Part shown: piece by piece, positions 19,171 through 30,551 of the stretch
How the letters are laid out: each line of letters starts with the position of its first letter
Numbering within the stretch: the first letter of the stretch is position 1
NCBI GenBank assembly: GCA_022818135.1
Contig: JAFMSR010000030.1
Location: 1,304 to 65,303 of the forward strand
From: Saxidomus purpurata
Taxonomy: Eukaryota > Mollusca > Bivalvia > Venerida > Veneridae
Direction of reading: 5' to 3'
DNA length: 64,000 bases
The notes under the pieces: model-generated
What the model was told of the DNA's origin: nothing
Seen by the model: the letters and a program-made list of their open reading frames with translations, nothing else
Databases searched by the model: none
Made by a program: the position numbers and the translations under genes

Positions 19171-21065
19171 TCCGAATAAAGACCGAAGAATATATACATG
19201 CATACCGGAAGATGAGTGGGCATCATGGCATGCGTATCTTCAATAATTATGTTTTCTTATTACTTGAATGTGTCTGTCTATCTATAAACATTCGCCAGAG
19301 ACTCCAGCGACACGACGTGCAACTAGATAATACATGTGCGTACCGAAAGAGGATTGACGCGGTGCACAAAACGACACGGTGAATTACAGTAGTATCAATC
19401 TCAAAACTCCTTAAAAAGTGTGTAATAATACCCCGCATATAACTGAAATATGGAAGCGTGCTTTCAAGTCTGCATAGTAATAAAATACTGCATTACATAT
19501 TCATGCTAATATTAGAATCTTGATGTTCACGTTTGTTTACCTAAATATCTCTAAAGGGAAAAGAAAACCGCTGTGACATGCCTGAAATTTTACTCCTTTT
19601 GGTGAGATTTTCTGACGGAGCTTACGCCATTGCACAAAGTTCTGTATACAAATGTATTACGCGCTGCAAACTACATATAAAAACACCTTAATGGTTTTAA
19701 CAAATTTCAATCAACAGACATGCGTATTGATCAATATCTTTGACATTTAAAGAAGGTTAGCTGTATTTTTGTTTAGCAGGTAAGTTAAACGACCACGTTG
19801 GTTGTTTCTAGATAATTAAACCTTTCTTGATCTCATCCTGTAAATTTCGTATATTTGAAGGTTACGTCCTCAGTCGCGCATAAAAGCCACAGATGCTTGT
19901 GGTATGGACTCGCGACCCAATCTATTCTTGTCCTATGTTGTACGGAACGTATATAAATACAAGATTTGAAACAACTGAAAACTCTAATCGCATATTTAAA
20001 GCATGTGTGTAAGTGAGGAATAACTAATCGGTTTTTCCAATGCAAAACAATTTTCTGAATAAACTCCCACTCCAAACTGCATCTAATACGGTTGAATTAA
20101 GAGAATTTCCAGGAAAACACTTCTGTCACTTCTGCACAAATCAGATTTAGTATATACATGAAGTTATAAAAATAGGTTCCCCGCATCGCAGTATATGAAA
20201 TAGCGTGCGCGGGGTACCATTACGTTTACAGTGGGGATTTTGTCTTGTGGGAATGCTAGCGGTAAATTTTAAAGCAGATTTAAAAATAAAACGACTGGTT
20301 ACATTTTTATTGCCTATATTTTTCGAATCGTCACTACTTTTAGTAACAGTATACCTGAGATGTGATAGAGGAAATCAATTTGTTTCAAATCTTGTCTTTA
20401 TATACATTGTCACAACATGTGATCAGTAGGAAAGTAGAATAAGGAATTGCATCTGTATTGGTTAGCTTACACGCAATTGCAGGATGTATTTAAAGATACT
20501 GCAGTGAGCAGGGGCGAGGGTCAGGCCTAAGGGGATGAGTTCCAGACCCCAAGCATCTGTGATAAAAGCTATTTAGAACCGAACGTGCACACAAACTTTT
20601 AGCAAGTCCTGGTGCATGCGCGAGAAACTTTTTATTGCCACAGCTGCATTTTGAAGAATAGTTTGAATACCACTTATAATAAATAAAAGGGCATTTAGTG
20701 TATGCAAGGTATCCGTTTTTAGTGTTCTGATGGCATACTAGTGTAAGAATATTTGTGACTTGTATGCTATTTATTCATTTTGTAAAGCAAATTAATAAAA
20801 AACAACATATTAAGCATTCAACTCGAGCTTTCATAATAAATTGCACAAGTTTTAACTTTCAATTAAATCTGTTATTCTAAGCCTCTACGCAACACTACGG
20901 TCAGCATTCGTGACCTATATGTACGCGATGTGCATATACGAAGAACTTCGCAAAGTTCTTTTCTTCAAGTTATACCTTATGGACATAATAATAGATACTA
21001 AATGTTAATAATTATAGGGGAGAATAACATGAGACGTGTGCAGTAGTCGGAACGTAACAGTTGTC
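19171..21065. other. Non-coding spacer between the two Polintons
   Basis: No convincing gene is present. Short frames at 19247-19438, 19833-20075 and 20205-20429 match nothing I recognise and show no domain features. Confidence 0.5.
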
Positions 21066-21225
21066 ACACGGAGCGCACGATACACGCACGATGTACGCAC
21101 GATACACGCACGTTACACGTACGGTAAATACACGGTACACGATTCAGAACGATACACGATATGAACGATATACGAAGCGCACGCTGCACACTACACGATA
21201 GACGGAGTACACGTTATACGATTAC
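21066..21225. repeat. ACGATACACGC-type minisatellite
   Basis: Degenerate tandem units of 10-13 bp built from ACACG and ACGATAC (for example GATACACGCACGATGTACGC). Related arrays occur in bivalve genomes; no coding potential. Confidence 0.7.
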
Positions 21226-21507
21226 TTAAGATTGTTTTACATTTTACTTCAATTTTGATTGTCTTTTTTCACCAAATCTGTTTGTTTGGTTTCAGATCTC
21301 TTTAAAAATGTGTTGTTGTACCGTTTAATAAGACCAAAACAATAAGACCTATTAATTACAGGCTTCGCACCTACACAAGAAAAAAAATAAATAGAGTCGC
21401 CCACTAATTATTGATAATTATTCATTATTATTAATTCTATATGTTTAAATTTAATTTACTGAGACTGCTGCACTTTTAGATTATTGAAACTTGTAATGGG
21501 CAGAAAA

Positions 21508-21513
21508 CATATG
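21508..21513. repeat. 6-bp target site duplication, copy 2 left
   Basis: CATATG precedes the terminal AGTAGT and recurs at 37633-37638. Confidence 0.9.
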
Positions 21514-21692
21514 AGTAGTATATAAAAGGAGAATTACAGCACAGTTTTAAATCTGTGGAAATGTCTTCCCTCTTTCATTCGGGAAGACACCTTTACACAA
21601 ATTCAAATCCACACTGTAATTCTCCTTTTATATACTACTCTTACATGTATAAACTTAATCCACACCTGTCATTTTATGTACTAATATCAATA
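21514..21692 (+). repeat. Left terminal inverted repeat, copy 2, with nested palindrome
   Basis: The 126-bp palindrome spans 21514-21639. Its centre is GTCTTC, 14 bases, GAAGAC. The next ~50 bp (AAACTTAATCCACACCTGTC region) match the right end inverted. Confidence 0.9.
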
Positions 21693-22560
21693 CACTTTCT
21701 GTATAGAGAGGCGAAAGCGAAAGTGAATCAATATTGGAAAACTACATCTATTTTTATACCAATAAATATTTACATTCGTTTACCAATAGTTCATGACGTA
21801 TGTGATTAGAATTTTCTGGAAACACAACCGCGCATTTACATGAAGTAGATATGACGTATGTGATCAGAATTTCACAACCAGACTAAACTGGCAGCCATAG
21901 AAGAAAACAACATCGTTAAACATTTGACTTGCAAAATAATACTATAAAGAAGTACAAACACGTTTAAAAGATTAGCAATGTAAGTATACTACATTTTGTA
22001 TTTTTACGACTCTAATGTTGAGTTATTATGTCATTACGATTTGTTTTCCTGTTTATTTTTGCAGATTTCACTTTACTTAAATGTGTGTTTCTTTATTTCA
22101 GGGAAGAACTTGTTTTGTGATTTGGATATATTGACACAACATATCCGGGAAAAATATTCAACCGATAGTAAGGAACAAGAAATACAGTGATAAATATTAC
22201 AATTTACTGAACGAATTCGTTTGGAGTCCATCAAAAGAGGCGGAATTGATATAACTGAGAGAAAAAATTTAAGGCTTTGTGTAACCAAGCGTAGGATTGT
22301 AGCAGAATCACACGCTTGACTGATTCTCAAATTTAAATATATGTTTAACCAAGCGTAGGATTATAGCATAATCACACGCATGACTGATTCACTAGTTTAA
22401 ATATGTTTAACCAAGCGTAGGATTGTAGCAGAATCACACGCATGACTGATTATTTGTTTTCCAATACCATGTTAGTTTAATGTTTAGCTTTGTGTAATCA
22501 AGCGTAGGATTGTAGTATAAGCACACGCATAACTGCACACAAATAAAGGTGAAGGATAAG
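21693..22560. other. Left accessory segment of copy 2, possible spliced exon
   Basis: Beyond ~21800 this segment does not match copy 1. An ATGTAAGTATAC near 21978 resembles a splice donor, and TTATTTTTGCAG (near 22064) and TTTATTTCAG (near 22101) resemble acceptors. They precede a short open stretch ending at 22190. A small spliced accessory gene is possible; no family is recognised. Confidence 0.35.
22278..22545. repeat. Four tandem ~62-bp units in copy 2
   Basis: Each unit carries AACCAAGCGTAGGATTGTAG, then (A/C)AGAATCACACGCATGACTG. GCGT and ACGC can pair around a ~20-nt loop, so each unit may form a hairpin. The fourth unit is truncated. Copy 1 lacks the array. Confidence 0.75.
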
Positions 22561-22599
22561 GCGGCAGGAGGATTTTGCAATTTTTTTCCAGCACAGTGT

Positions 22600-23463
22600 T
22601 TAATTAAAATAAGTTATAATTGTTTGTTCATTTTCTTTTTGATTGTTAGGGTTTAATATTTTATACAATATATCATACAATGGTACTTTGTTTTGTAGTA
22701 AATGTATAAAAAATAAACAATAGTATCCACATAGTGTACTTTGTCTATCCTGATATTCAATACTGTTGTACTTAATATTTGGAATATATTTAATAATTTC
22801 ATTTGGTGGGACTAACCCAAACGAATCAAAGTAAAATAACCCCACATAACACACCCAATGCGTACCAGGTCCAACAGAGTCATCTAAATTTAGTATCCCA
22901 CATTCATCTTGCTTTTGCTTTCGGTATGGAGTCCCTAAAGGTTTTAAATTATTTCTACTAAAAACACCTCTAAAATGTTTAATCCTCAGTTGTTTAACCC
23001 AAGCTAAGATATCAAAGTTAGAAAGGGGTTTATTCTGAAATTTTATCTTTTTTTTTAGTATAGGAATTCGTCTGTATGGTACTCGTTGAGTGTCGATTTG
23101 TAAGCCTTTACCACTCAATAAAGATGTAATAAGTGGTATACCCAAGCTTGCGGCAAGCATACCAAGAAACCCACCATCTTGTTTTTGTTTTTGTGTTAGT
23201 TTTATTCTGTTTGTTTTCATTAACTGTCTCTGTTGCCCGGATGTTAAATATGGATGAATTTCTCTTTTTTTATTGTTCGCAACTTGAATCATACCATTAC
23301 CTAATATTTTTGATACACCAGTACTCGCTAGTCCAGAAAGGGCACCAACCCCCAGTGGAGTTAATACTTTGGGCGCAAATTTAGTAACAATAGGTAAAAT
23401 CGATTTAGTCAAAAGGCCAGCCAATGCCCCAAGAAAACCCCCGTTTTGTGACTGAGCTCTCAT
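22600..23463 (-). CDS. Membrane-active region fused to adenain-like protease (287 aa)
   Basis: The first ~130 residues contain two GGFLG-type glycine/hydrophobic segments (GGFLGALAGLLTKSILPIV and GGFLGMLAASLG), suggestive of a membrane-disrupting peptide. The LSGKG at about residue 117 fits the adenain cleavage consensus and lies between that part and the C48 cysteine protease domain. The protease carries His in GTHWVCY, Asp in YFDSFG, Gln in QDRQS and nucleophile Cys in LCGYYC. It would mature capsid proteins. The true gene probably starts at 23680; one extra A in the run near 23500 separates the first 66 residues. The ATG at 23463 is therefore an internal one. Confidence 0.85.
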   Translation of the reverse strand: MRAQSQNGGFLGALAGLLTKSILPIVTKFAPKVLTPLGVGALSGLASTGVSKILGNGMIQVANNKKREIHPYLTSGQQRQLMKTNRIKLTQKQKQDGGFLGMLAASLGIPLITSLLSGKGLQIDTQRVPYRRIPILKKKIKFQNKPLSNFDILAWVKQLRIKHFRGVFSRNNLKPLGTPYRKQKQDECGILNLDDSVGPGTHWVCYVGLFYFDSFGLVPPNEIIKYIPNIKYNSIEYQDRQSTLCGYYCLFFIHLLQNKVPLYDILYKILNPNNQKENEQTIITYFN

Positions 23464-23479
23464 TTGGGTAGGAGATATT

Positions 23480-23680
23480 TTAATATCTACACCAGTATTT
23501 TTTTGTTTTAGCCTTATTTATATTATTAACCTGCCTTTGCGTCAATAACAAAGGAAAGCTACCAGTTAATTGATTTTTACTTAATCTAAAAGTGTGCTGA
23601 CATTTATCTTCATACGCCTTTGCAAGTTTTTTCTTTTGTCCGTTAGATAAATTAACCTTGTATTCTATTAAATTTGCCAT
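23480..23680 (-). pseudogene. N-terminal basic domain of the protease precursor, frameshifted
   Basis: Sixty-six residues: LSNGQKKKLAKAYEDK and LTGSFPLLLTQRQVNNINKA, the conserved opening of a Polinton basic virion protein. An extra A in the A-run around 23498-23504 moves the frame into a stop. Copy 1 lacks that extra A but has a stop a few codons earlier, so each copy is broken differently at the same linker. The start follows AATATATAA. Confidence 0.7.
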
Positions 23681-23704
23681 TTATATATTATATTAAAATA
23701 TAAT

Positions 23705-24982
23705 TTAAACAATAACTAATTCATTACCAACAACATTTAATTGTATAGTTTCTTCATACATAACAATTGCATACACTCTGATATTAGCGGCTGGTGGGAT
23801 GTTTAGTTTCATTTTTAGTGTAATATGTTTAGGGTCTACAGAAATTTCTTCTTTTTTGAATTCTAAATTAAAATGAATAAGTCCAAATAAGTTTTTAAAA
23901 TTTGATGTGTTTAAAAGACTTCCTGTATTTTTATCATTTTGTTTATGGAGATAACTTATAACATCATCATAGATTCTTGATATACTTGTATATTCTGTTT
24001 CGGGGTAAAAAACACCATTCCCAACTTCAAGCCGACAAGAATTCATGGTACAATTATTATTAGCTGCATTTACCTTAAACGTGTCAAGTAGATATGGATT
24101 GTGTTCCTGTGAATTACTTTTGTCAGGCCGTTGTAAATAAACAAATACATGTTTGGGGTTTGACACACCAGCTGTTAATCTAAAGTCTATATCAGTTTGT
24201 TGTGTGTCTTGTGATTGTGTAACCATTTCCCGGAGATATTTCCATTGTTTTGTAACCATGTACGATTCAGAAACGAGAGCCATGCCATCAGTGTTAAACA
24301 CCATTTTTGGAACCCATAGTGTTAGCTTTGTGATGATAACCCGACCTTTATTAGCATCATCAATACCACTACTATAAATTAATTCATCATCTTCTGTTAA
24401 TTGAAGAGTGATTTGTATTTGACTTGGGGGCAACATATTAGTTTCTAAACCCTCGAAAAAGGAATAATTACTTAATGGAATTTTCGCGTTTATTTCATTT
24501 CTACCTTGAATTAGAGCTTTTCTACTTGCAAACCCTTTATTAAATCCAGCTTGGTCGTCCCTGCTTTCTGCAACAGCGCTGGTATCTAGATAAAAAAATT
24601 CATTTGTTCCTGTTGATTCTGTATAGTCTTTTGATAACCCAATCAAATTCTTAACATTTGCCACTTTGTATAAGTTATTACAATCATAAATAATTTTCCC
24701 ATTTTGTTTAACCTTAAGTTGATCAATTAACGATGCTGCATTATTAATTAAAGCAATTTGATCTGCATTACCATAAGCTGCCCCATCTGCAAGTTTAGTA
24801 ACCTTAAAGCTAACCTCAAAATAACCATTAAACCAATCAAAATAGGATGATCCATCATTTATTGTAAAGTGGTAACCGCTTTTCTGTTGTTTAACATTGT
24901 TTCCAAGTACAGATATTAGGGGTGTATCCAGCTGAATTGGTGTCATTTCATATCTTTCACAATGCTTTTTACTTCTAAACAT
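23705..24982 (-). CDS. Major capsid protein, double jelly-roll (425 aa)
   Basis: This intact protein matches the Polinton hexon-like major capsid protein, which assembles as trimers into the capsid shell. Family-typical segments in order are EMTPIQLDTPLISVLGNN (about residue 11), LIDQLKVKQNGKIIYD (about 87), NEFFYLDTSAVAE (about 127), FNKGFASRKAL (about 149), LTLWVPKMVF (about 226) and KHVFVYLQRP (about 279). The length is at the short end for the family. It lies between the small pVI-like gene and the protease gene. ATG follows ATATATAA with no leader. Confidence 0.85.
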   Translation of the reverse strand: MFRSKKHCERYEMTPIQLDTPLISVLGNNVKQQKSGYHFTINDGSSYFDWFNGYFEVSFKVTKLADGAAYGNADQIALINNAASLIDQLKVKQNGKIIYDCNNLYKVANVKNLIGLSKDYTESTGTNEFFYLDTSAVAESRDDQAGFNKGFASRKALIQGRNEINAKIPLSNYSFFEGLETNMLPPSQIQITLQLTEDDELIYSSGIDDANKGRVIITKLTLWVPKMVFNTDGMALVSESYMVTKQWKYLREMVTQSQDTQQTDIDFRLTAGVSNPKHVFVYLQRPDKSNSQEHNPYLLDTFKVNAANNNCTMNSCRLEVGNGVFYPETEYTSISRIYDDVISYLHKQNDKNTGSLLNTSNFKNLFGLIHFNLEFKKEEISVDPKHITLKMKLNIPPAANIRVYAIVMYEETIQLNVVGNELVIV

Positions 24983-25495
24983 TTATATATTATAATATTT
25001 TTTTTTTTTTTATTTTTATGTAGCAATCTATTAGCCCTTGTATTAATATCTAAAGATTTATCTAAAGATTTCCTTATACCCGACCCAGATAATAATCTAT
25101 TAACTCTCATATTTATATTATTTTCATTATTCATTTCATCCATTTTTTTAAGTTCCTTTATAATCATTTCCCCTTGGGGCTTGGATTGATTTTTGCGGCC
25201 CTTTATTACATTTGTGATTTTATCTGCAGCTAAATTACCAACCTCTGTCCCAATCTTTTTTGTTCCACTCTCTAACGCTTGTTTTCCCGCTGTTTCTAGG
25301 GCTTTTTTTAGCTACATCTTTGACAGAAGACGAAAATAATTTCTGCCCAATCGAAGCCAATGTATCTAAAATACCCAACCCCACCTCAGATTGTAACTCA
25401 GCCTGAGACGAATACGGAGTCTGTAAAGACCCATCCCAAGGATCAATATAGATATACGTTCCTTTATTTTCATCATAGACTTTTTTATACACCAT
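24943..25495 (-). pseudogene. Small pVI-like protein, frameshifted
   Basis: Homologue of the intact copy 1 gene at 5282-5767. The reading frame breaks in the T-run near 25307-25313 (AGGGCTTTTTTTAGC), with a further small deletion around 25195. The LSGSG motif survives in the downstream piece. A changed T-run near 25000-25011 makes the C-terminus run on into the capsid start region. Confidence 0.75.
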
Positions 25496-25496
25496 T

Positions 25497-26258
25497 CTAT
25501 AGTATTTCTTTTAAAATTAATGTGAAACTTGTATCAATCCCATTCAAATTTATTATTCTTCCGAAAACATCTGTTAGATATATTTTTATTGAATTAATTA
25601 TGCTTTTATTAATTTCGGAGTAGCCCACTCTGTTTGGTTCTTTTGTGAACGGATAAGCTCTTGTTAAATCTGCAGTGCTAAGGGCATACAAAACATCACC
25701 AAAATTACCATCAACAAGCGAGTTGTCAATTAAATCACAATGAATATATATTGTGTCTACAGAGTTTGTTATATTTGGTGACAACAGGCCCCATTCTGAT
25801 TTTCTGATAGCTTTTTGCTCAAATCCAAGCAATTTATGAAAATTAGACAGTCTTAGATCTAATAAAAAACCATCATGAACTGAAATTAATATTTTAAAGC
25901 TACTAAGATCAAACTCTAAACTCAGGGGTGCAATAGATGAATCACCATTAAAGTCACCATTAGCTAACAGGGTTTCTTCAATGTAATCATTAATATCAGT
26001 GTAACTATAAGAACCATTTTGAAAAATAATATCCTTCCATTCCTTTCCATTATTATATCGAATGCGTTTATTATCATATTCATCACTTATATTATGCCAT
26101 GAATAAGTCATAGTGTTTATACTATCTAAACCAACAACATATCGTTTATTTTTATCTAAAACCAGAGGTCGGCTAAATCTTACTATGAAGTTACTTGGGG
26201 TATTATTTTGATCATTTGGCCTGGCTACTTCTGAACTTAATACTATTTTTTGTTCAAT
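25497..26258 (-). pseudogene. Minor capsid (penton-like) protein, start codon lost
   Basis: The frame is open through ~250 residues and has the intact C-rich site that is frameshifted in copy 1. The ATG of copy 1 is ATT here (26256-26258), so the first usable ATG is internal at 26111, after the first strands of the jelly-roll. Translation from a near-cognate codon cannot be excluded. Confidence 0.8.
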
Positions 26259-26271
26259 TTATATCTATATT

Positions 26272-27573
26272 TTATAAAAAATATTTTTTATATATTGACT
26301 CATGAACTTCTTGTGTTATTTTCCCCAATTTTAATAATTCGTCTATAATGTTTATTCCCTGGTTCTTTAGTTGCTGATTATTATTTCCAGCATCAATGGA
26401 ACCACAAATAAGTTCTAGATCATTCATTTGTTCATCTGGATTACAAGGACAAATGCCAGAGACACTATTCAATCCTCTACCTCGTATTACATTTTTAAAT
26501 TTCATGGACCTTTTATTAATAGGTAAGCCTGATTTTTCAGTTAATTCTTTAAATAGTTCCATAGATAAAATCGAATGCTTCTTATTTCTATTATATCTCT
26601 TATCGATAAGGTCAATTAGATCATCATCAACCTTAGTATTCATTACTTCTGCTCCCGTGGTTTGATCTTTTGCAACTAATTTGTTTTGACCATAAAGTTT
26701 ATTTAAGTCAATAATTAGATTACCATATTGTCCATCTGCTGTACCTATTAAAGGTTTAACTTTATACTCGGACTTTGTCCTTAACCGTAATGAAGGTGGA
26801 ATAACTTGTATTCCTTGTCCATATGTACTAGCCATATCAAGAAATCCCCTTAACCGACCTTTGTACTTTATGAGTTCGTTTCGTTTCTCTTTTAATTGCT
26901 CTACTTCTTTTTTTATATTAGGATCTTTCGATACTGATTTGCCAGCTATCGGACCATTCAGCTTTTTAATATCTTTAGTAACATCATCTATTGTTGCTTG
27001 AAGTCTCTTTCGACTGATTTTATCGGGATCAGATTTATCTGCAGTAAAAAAATTAAACATTTCAGACGGTTAGTAATAATTGTATTCTTCTAAAACATTA
27101 TCATCTATATTAATATCTAAATTTACTTTTGGTATTTTCGGTCTTGCTCCTAATTCTTCTTCATAGCCTTCAAACAATTTATTGACATCTTCTTCTGGTA
27201 AGGCCTGTGGGGCCTCAACTGTTTCAAACGGAGTAGTTAATAATGACGGAGGTAGTGTTAAACCTTCAGGTACTTCTAATAACTTTGCTGCTTCTGCTTC
27301 TTCTATCTTTTTTACAAATTCTCTTGGGAGTAATGCCAATTGTTCTTTAATTCCAGGTAATGCTTTTAACATCTCGAGCGAAGCCCTCGACTGATCCGTC
27401 AATGTTTCTTTTTGGCTTTCTATTTCTTTTGTGATTGGTTTATAAATCTCGTTGTACATATCTTGACTGGATGCTTTTCTTATTTTATATTCTATAATCT
27501 TATCACGAACAGCTTTCATTTTTTCATCTGCTTTTACATTCTTTTCTCTAATTTCTTTCATTTTTGACACCAT
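26272..27573 (-). pseudogene. Scaffold-like protein, one stop
   Basis: A TAA near 27070 splits the homologue of the 425-residue copy 1 protein into pieces of 167 and 262 residues. The segment 26765-27060 (IDDVTKDIKKLNGPIAGKS region) is strongly diverged from copy 1, whereas the flanks are almost identical. IRGRG, an adenain-type site, is kept; TYGQG replaces the IYGKG of copy 1. Confidence 0.75.
27373..27390. repeat. Palindromic GC-rich motif, scaffold-like gene copy 2
   Basis: CTCGAGCGAAGCCCTCGA at the same place as 7656-7673 in copy 1, so it predates the split of the two copies. Confidence 0.6.
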
Positions 27574-27660
27574 CTATATAATATAAAAAGATAATGTTTC
27601 ATAATGTATCTTAATGTTCCTTAATGTCCCTTAATGTCTTATAATGACCCTTAATGACTT

Positions 27661-27686
27661 AAGCGCTAGCGACGGATCTTTGGTCC
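27661..27686. repeat. Palindromic insertion at the PolB C-terminus
   Basis: GCGACGGATCTTTGGTCC near the stop; GGATC and GGTCC pair with one wobble around TTT (27674-27686). It is absent from copy 1 and encodes TKDPSLAL in place of the short copy 1 tail. Confidence 0.65.
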
Positions 27687-28887
27687 TATAATGTCCATAA
27701 GGAATAGTTTGTATCCCATCGTCTAGAATGTATCTTTTATTATCATAACAAGAAAGACTGTATTTAGATATTTGAAAACTTTTTAATTCATGTTTATTAG
27801 ACCTTATTGTTTTCATACTATGAGTCTTTTGTAGGGTGTTGAATAAAGCATTGCGATAATCTTCAAAAAACATTTTCTTTTTTACAACACCTTTTGTTAT
27901 ACCTTTACATTTCTTGACCGTTTTTTCCCCAAGGGTATAAGAATACATCTTGCTTCTTAATCCAATAAACTCTGTTATTGGGGTTCCAGCAGCTTCATCT
28001 TTCATCTTTCCTTTTACTTTCTTGTTTTCATCAAAATGAAACAGACTTTCTTTGGGATAATCACTATTGTCAAACAAATCACGATCTTTAAATAAATCCT
28101 TATAAACATCATTTGTTTTTATTTCATAACAAAGGCTATCCGTGTCTGTAAACAAAAGGCTCACGTCAGAGCAGGCATACTTCTTTAAAATATAGTTGTA
28201 ATGAAAGTCATACATAAGATATTTACTTAACTCAAGAATGGTCATCCCAACATAACAGGGTCGATTAAGAATAAGTTGCTCCTTTACTTTATTTACGGCA
28301 AATAAGTTATCATTAAACATTTTTGCGGAAACGAAAGTAGCCTTTGCTGCATGCTTTTCTAAAACCTTTTCATCATGCGTAAGTAATACATTTGCTCTTT
28401 TTCTGAGATTTTCCATTGTTTTCCCAAACACAGAATTATTCATTAATTTGAAGAAATCCTTTTCAAATGCATTTTTGGCTTGACTTCTTTTTTGTGTATT
28501 AAAAGCAATATACCCGGCCAACCAAGGGCTTTCATTAAACTCCAAGACTCTATGTATTTTGGTTACTTTCATTCCAAGACTAAGATATAGCTTAAGATTC
28601 CTAGCATGCAGCACATATTTTTCTTTGTTAAACAAAGTTGGAATTAATTTTGTTGTTTTATCACTACTTAAATTGAATCTTTGTTTTAACTTTTTACAAT
28701 AGTCTGATAACCATTCGTCCTTTACAATTAATTTCTCTGGGGCTAGGGGGTTATCAGAATGCAAATCATGCAATTCTTCTGGATATTCAATATCACATTC
28801 AACAAAATAACCCCGTGTGGAGTTATCCTTCCGGCCTTGCTTGTGTTTATGTTTGGGGGTGCCTTGTTTATTGATTATATCTTTTAA

Positions 28888-28926
28888 GACGCTAAGCACA
28901 AGCGACGGATCTTTGATCCTAGCGTC
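28888..28926. repeat. Palindromic in-frame insertion after PolB motif A
   Basis: Outer arms GACGCT/AGCGTC and inner hairpin GGATC-TTT-GATCC (28907-28919). The inserted ~54 bp add 18 residues (GDDARIKDPSLVLSV region) that copy 1 lacks, without a frame change. Confidence 0.75.
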
Positions 28927-29052
28927 GTCACCCTTGGCTAAACTTATGTTATGTACCCATTTAAATCCTCCATAAGGAAATGGTTGACTCATCCCCTACC
29001 CATAAAGATTATTTGCATCAAGATACATAATGTATTTGTTTACTTCGTTTAA

Positions 29053-29077
29053 GGATCCTTGATCCGCCGAAGCTTCG
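29053..29077. repeat. Palindromic in-frame insertion before PolB motif A
   Basis: GGATC-CTT-GATCC (29053-29065) followed by the perfect palindrome CGAAGCTTCG (29068-29077). It encodes EASADQGSL; copy 1 has a different sequence at the same site. Confidence 0.7.
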
Positions 29078-29531
29078 CTTCTTATATACTTATTATTTGC
29101 CTTTGAGTGTCTATTTGCAATATAACTTATTCCGCCTCTTAATCCTTTTTCAATCATTAAATGCATATCAATGTCTGTGATTAATTCTAATTTTATTTCT
29201 GTCATTTTTAAACATGCATCCCACGCAAGTCCTGGACTGCTAAAGTAATGACATGGATCGAGTTTATAATACTCAATGCAGGTTTTCCTAAAGTTTTCAA
29301 AGACATCTGCTAAAAGAAGTACATCTGTTTTAAGGTAAAGATCATGATAATCTCCAAGACATTTACAGTTAAATGCTTGCCATACATTTTGTGCATATTT
29401 ATAGTCATCGTCGGAAATCCCTTCATCTGTTAATAGAGAATAAAATTCTTCCTTAGGGGGTAATATGGTTTCTTTAAATTTTTCAAAAGAATCCATGTAA
29501 TCATATGGATATACTCCTTTTCTTTTAAGCA

Positions 29532-29566
29532 AAGCGACGGGACTCAGGATCGGAGATCCGTCGCTT
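29532..29566. repeat. Palindromic in-frame insertion in PolB, exonuclease region
   Basis: Outer arms AAGCGAC/GTCGCTT and inner hairpin GGATC-GGA-GATCC (29547-29559). It encodes ASDGSPILSPVA; copy 1 lacks it. The frame is kept. Confidence 0.75.
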
Positions 29567-30120
29567 GCGCTCTGTCCCTTAACTAATTCCAAGTTAGTTT
29601 TGAAACATTTCTTGGTGTAAATAAAGGAATCATCAGGTAAATTATTTACCAAGTTGGATAGAGATTGATTAAGAAACTGCAAACTATCTATAAAAACCAA
29701 ATTACTTATCATAAATGCCATGTATTTTTCCATATTGTTAGGAATTACATTAATATTTCGTTTAAATTTACCTATTTCTTGCATTATTAAATGACTATCA
29801 TATCCCCGTAAGTTATGAAACACAACTGGTATCTTTTTTGTTAATCTGTTTATTTGATAACATTTATTATGTGCAGATCCTCTGTATTTTCCTGTTACAT
29901 GACAGTGATCTCTTACAGGATAATTATATTCTAAATCATATGGAGTACAAAGGGTAGAGTTATAATCTTTTTTACAAATATGACAAGATGTAGCTGCTTT
30001 GAATTCTTGTTGTTCTTTCTTAGTTATTATCATTTCTTTATTAAAGTGTTCCTTAAATATTTCCTCACAATACTCTTCCTCCTTTAACATTTGTTCAATA
30101 AACTTATAAATAACATTCTC

Positions 30121-30150
30121 TGCTCCGTTTCCTCGAGCATAGCCTCGGTA
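30121..30150. repeat. Palindromic GC-rich motif in PolB copy 2
   Basis: Equivalent of 10252-10281, with CCGTTTCCTCGAGCATAGCC kept; encodes YARGNGA. Confidence 0.6.
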
Positions 30151-30551
30151 CACTTGTACTGGTTTGCTAAAACTATTATCATAGGTACAAACCAACTTAT
30201 AACCATATCCACAAGCTATATGATGTTGGTAAGCCACAGTTGATTTACCTAACTCTTCATCTATTGGTTTTGTTATTGACTCGAAATCAGCATAAATAAC
30301 AAAAGGAGCCTTTAATTGTTTGTGGTAGTTTTTATATTGTAATATACTTTTTCTAGGTTGGGGCATACAAACCTTTTGCACTCCATTAATAGCTACACAG
30401 ACTTCTGTATGTTTATTAAGAATTTCATTTGATGAAAAGTGTTGAATACAGTATTTACAAAAATACTTTGGGTTATTTTGTTTTGTTTGTGAATGCATTA
30501 ATTTATTGAAATCCTTTATCCACACATAATGATTAATATTTTCTTTCTCAT

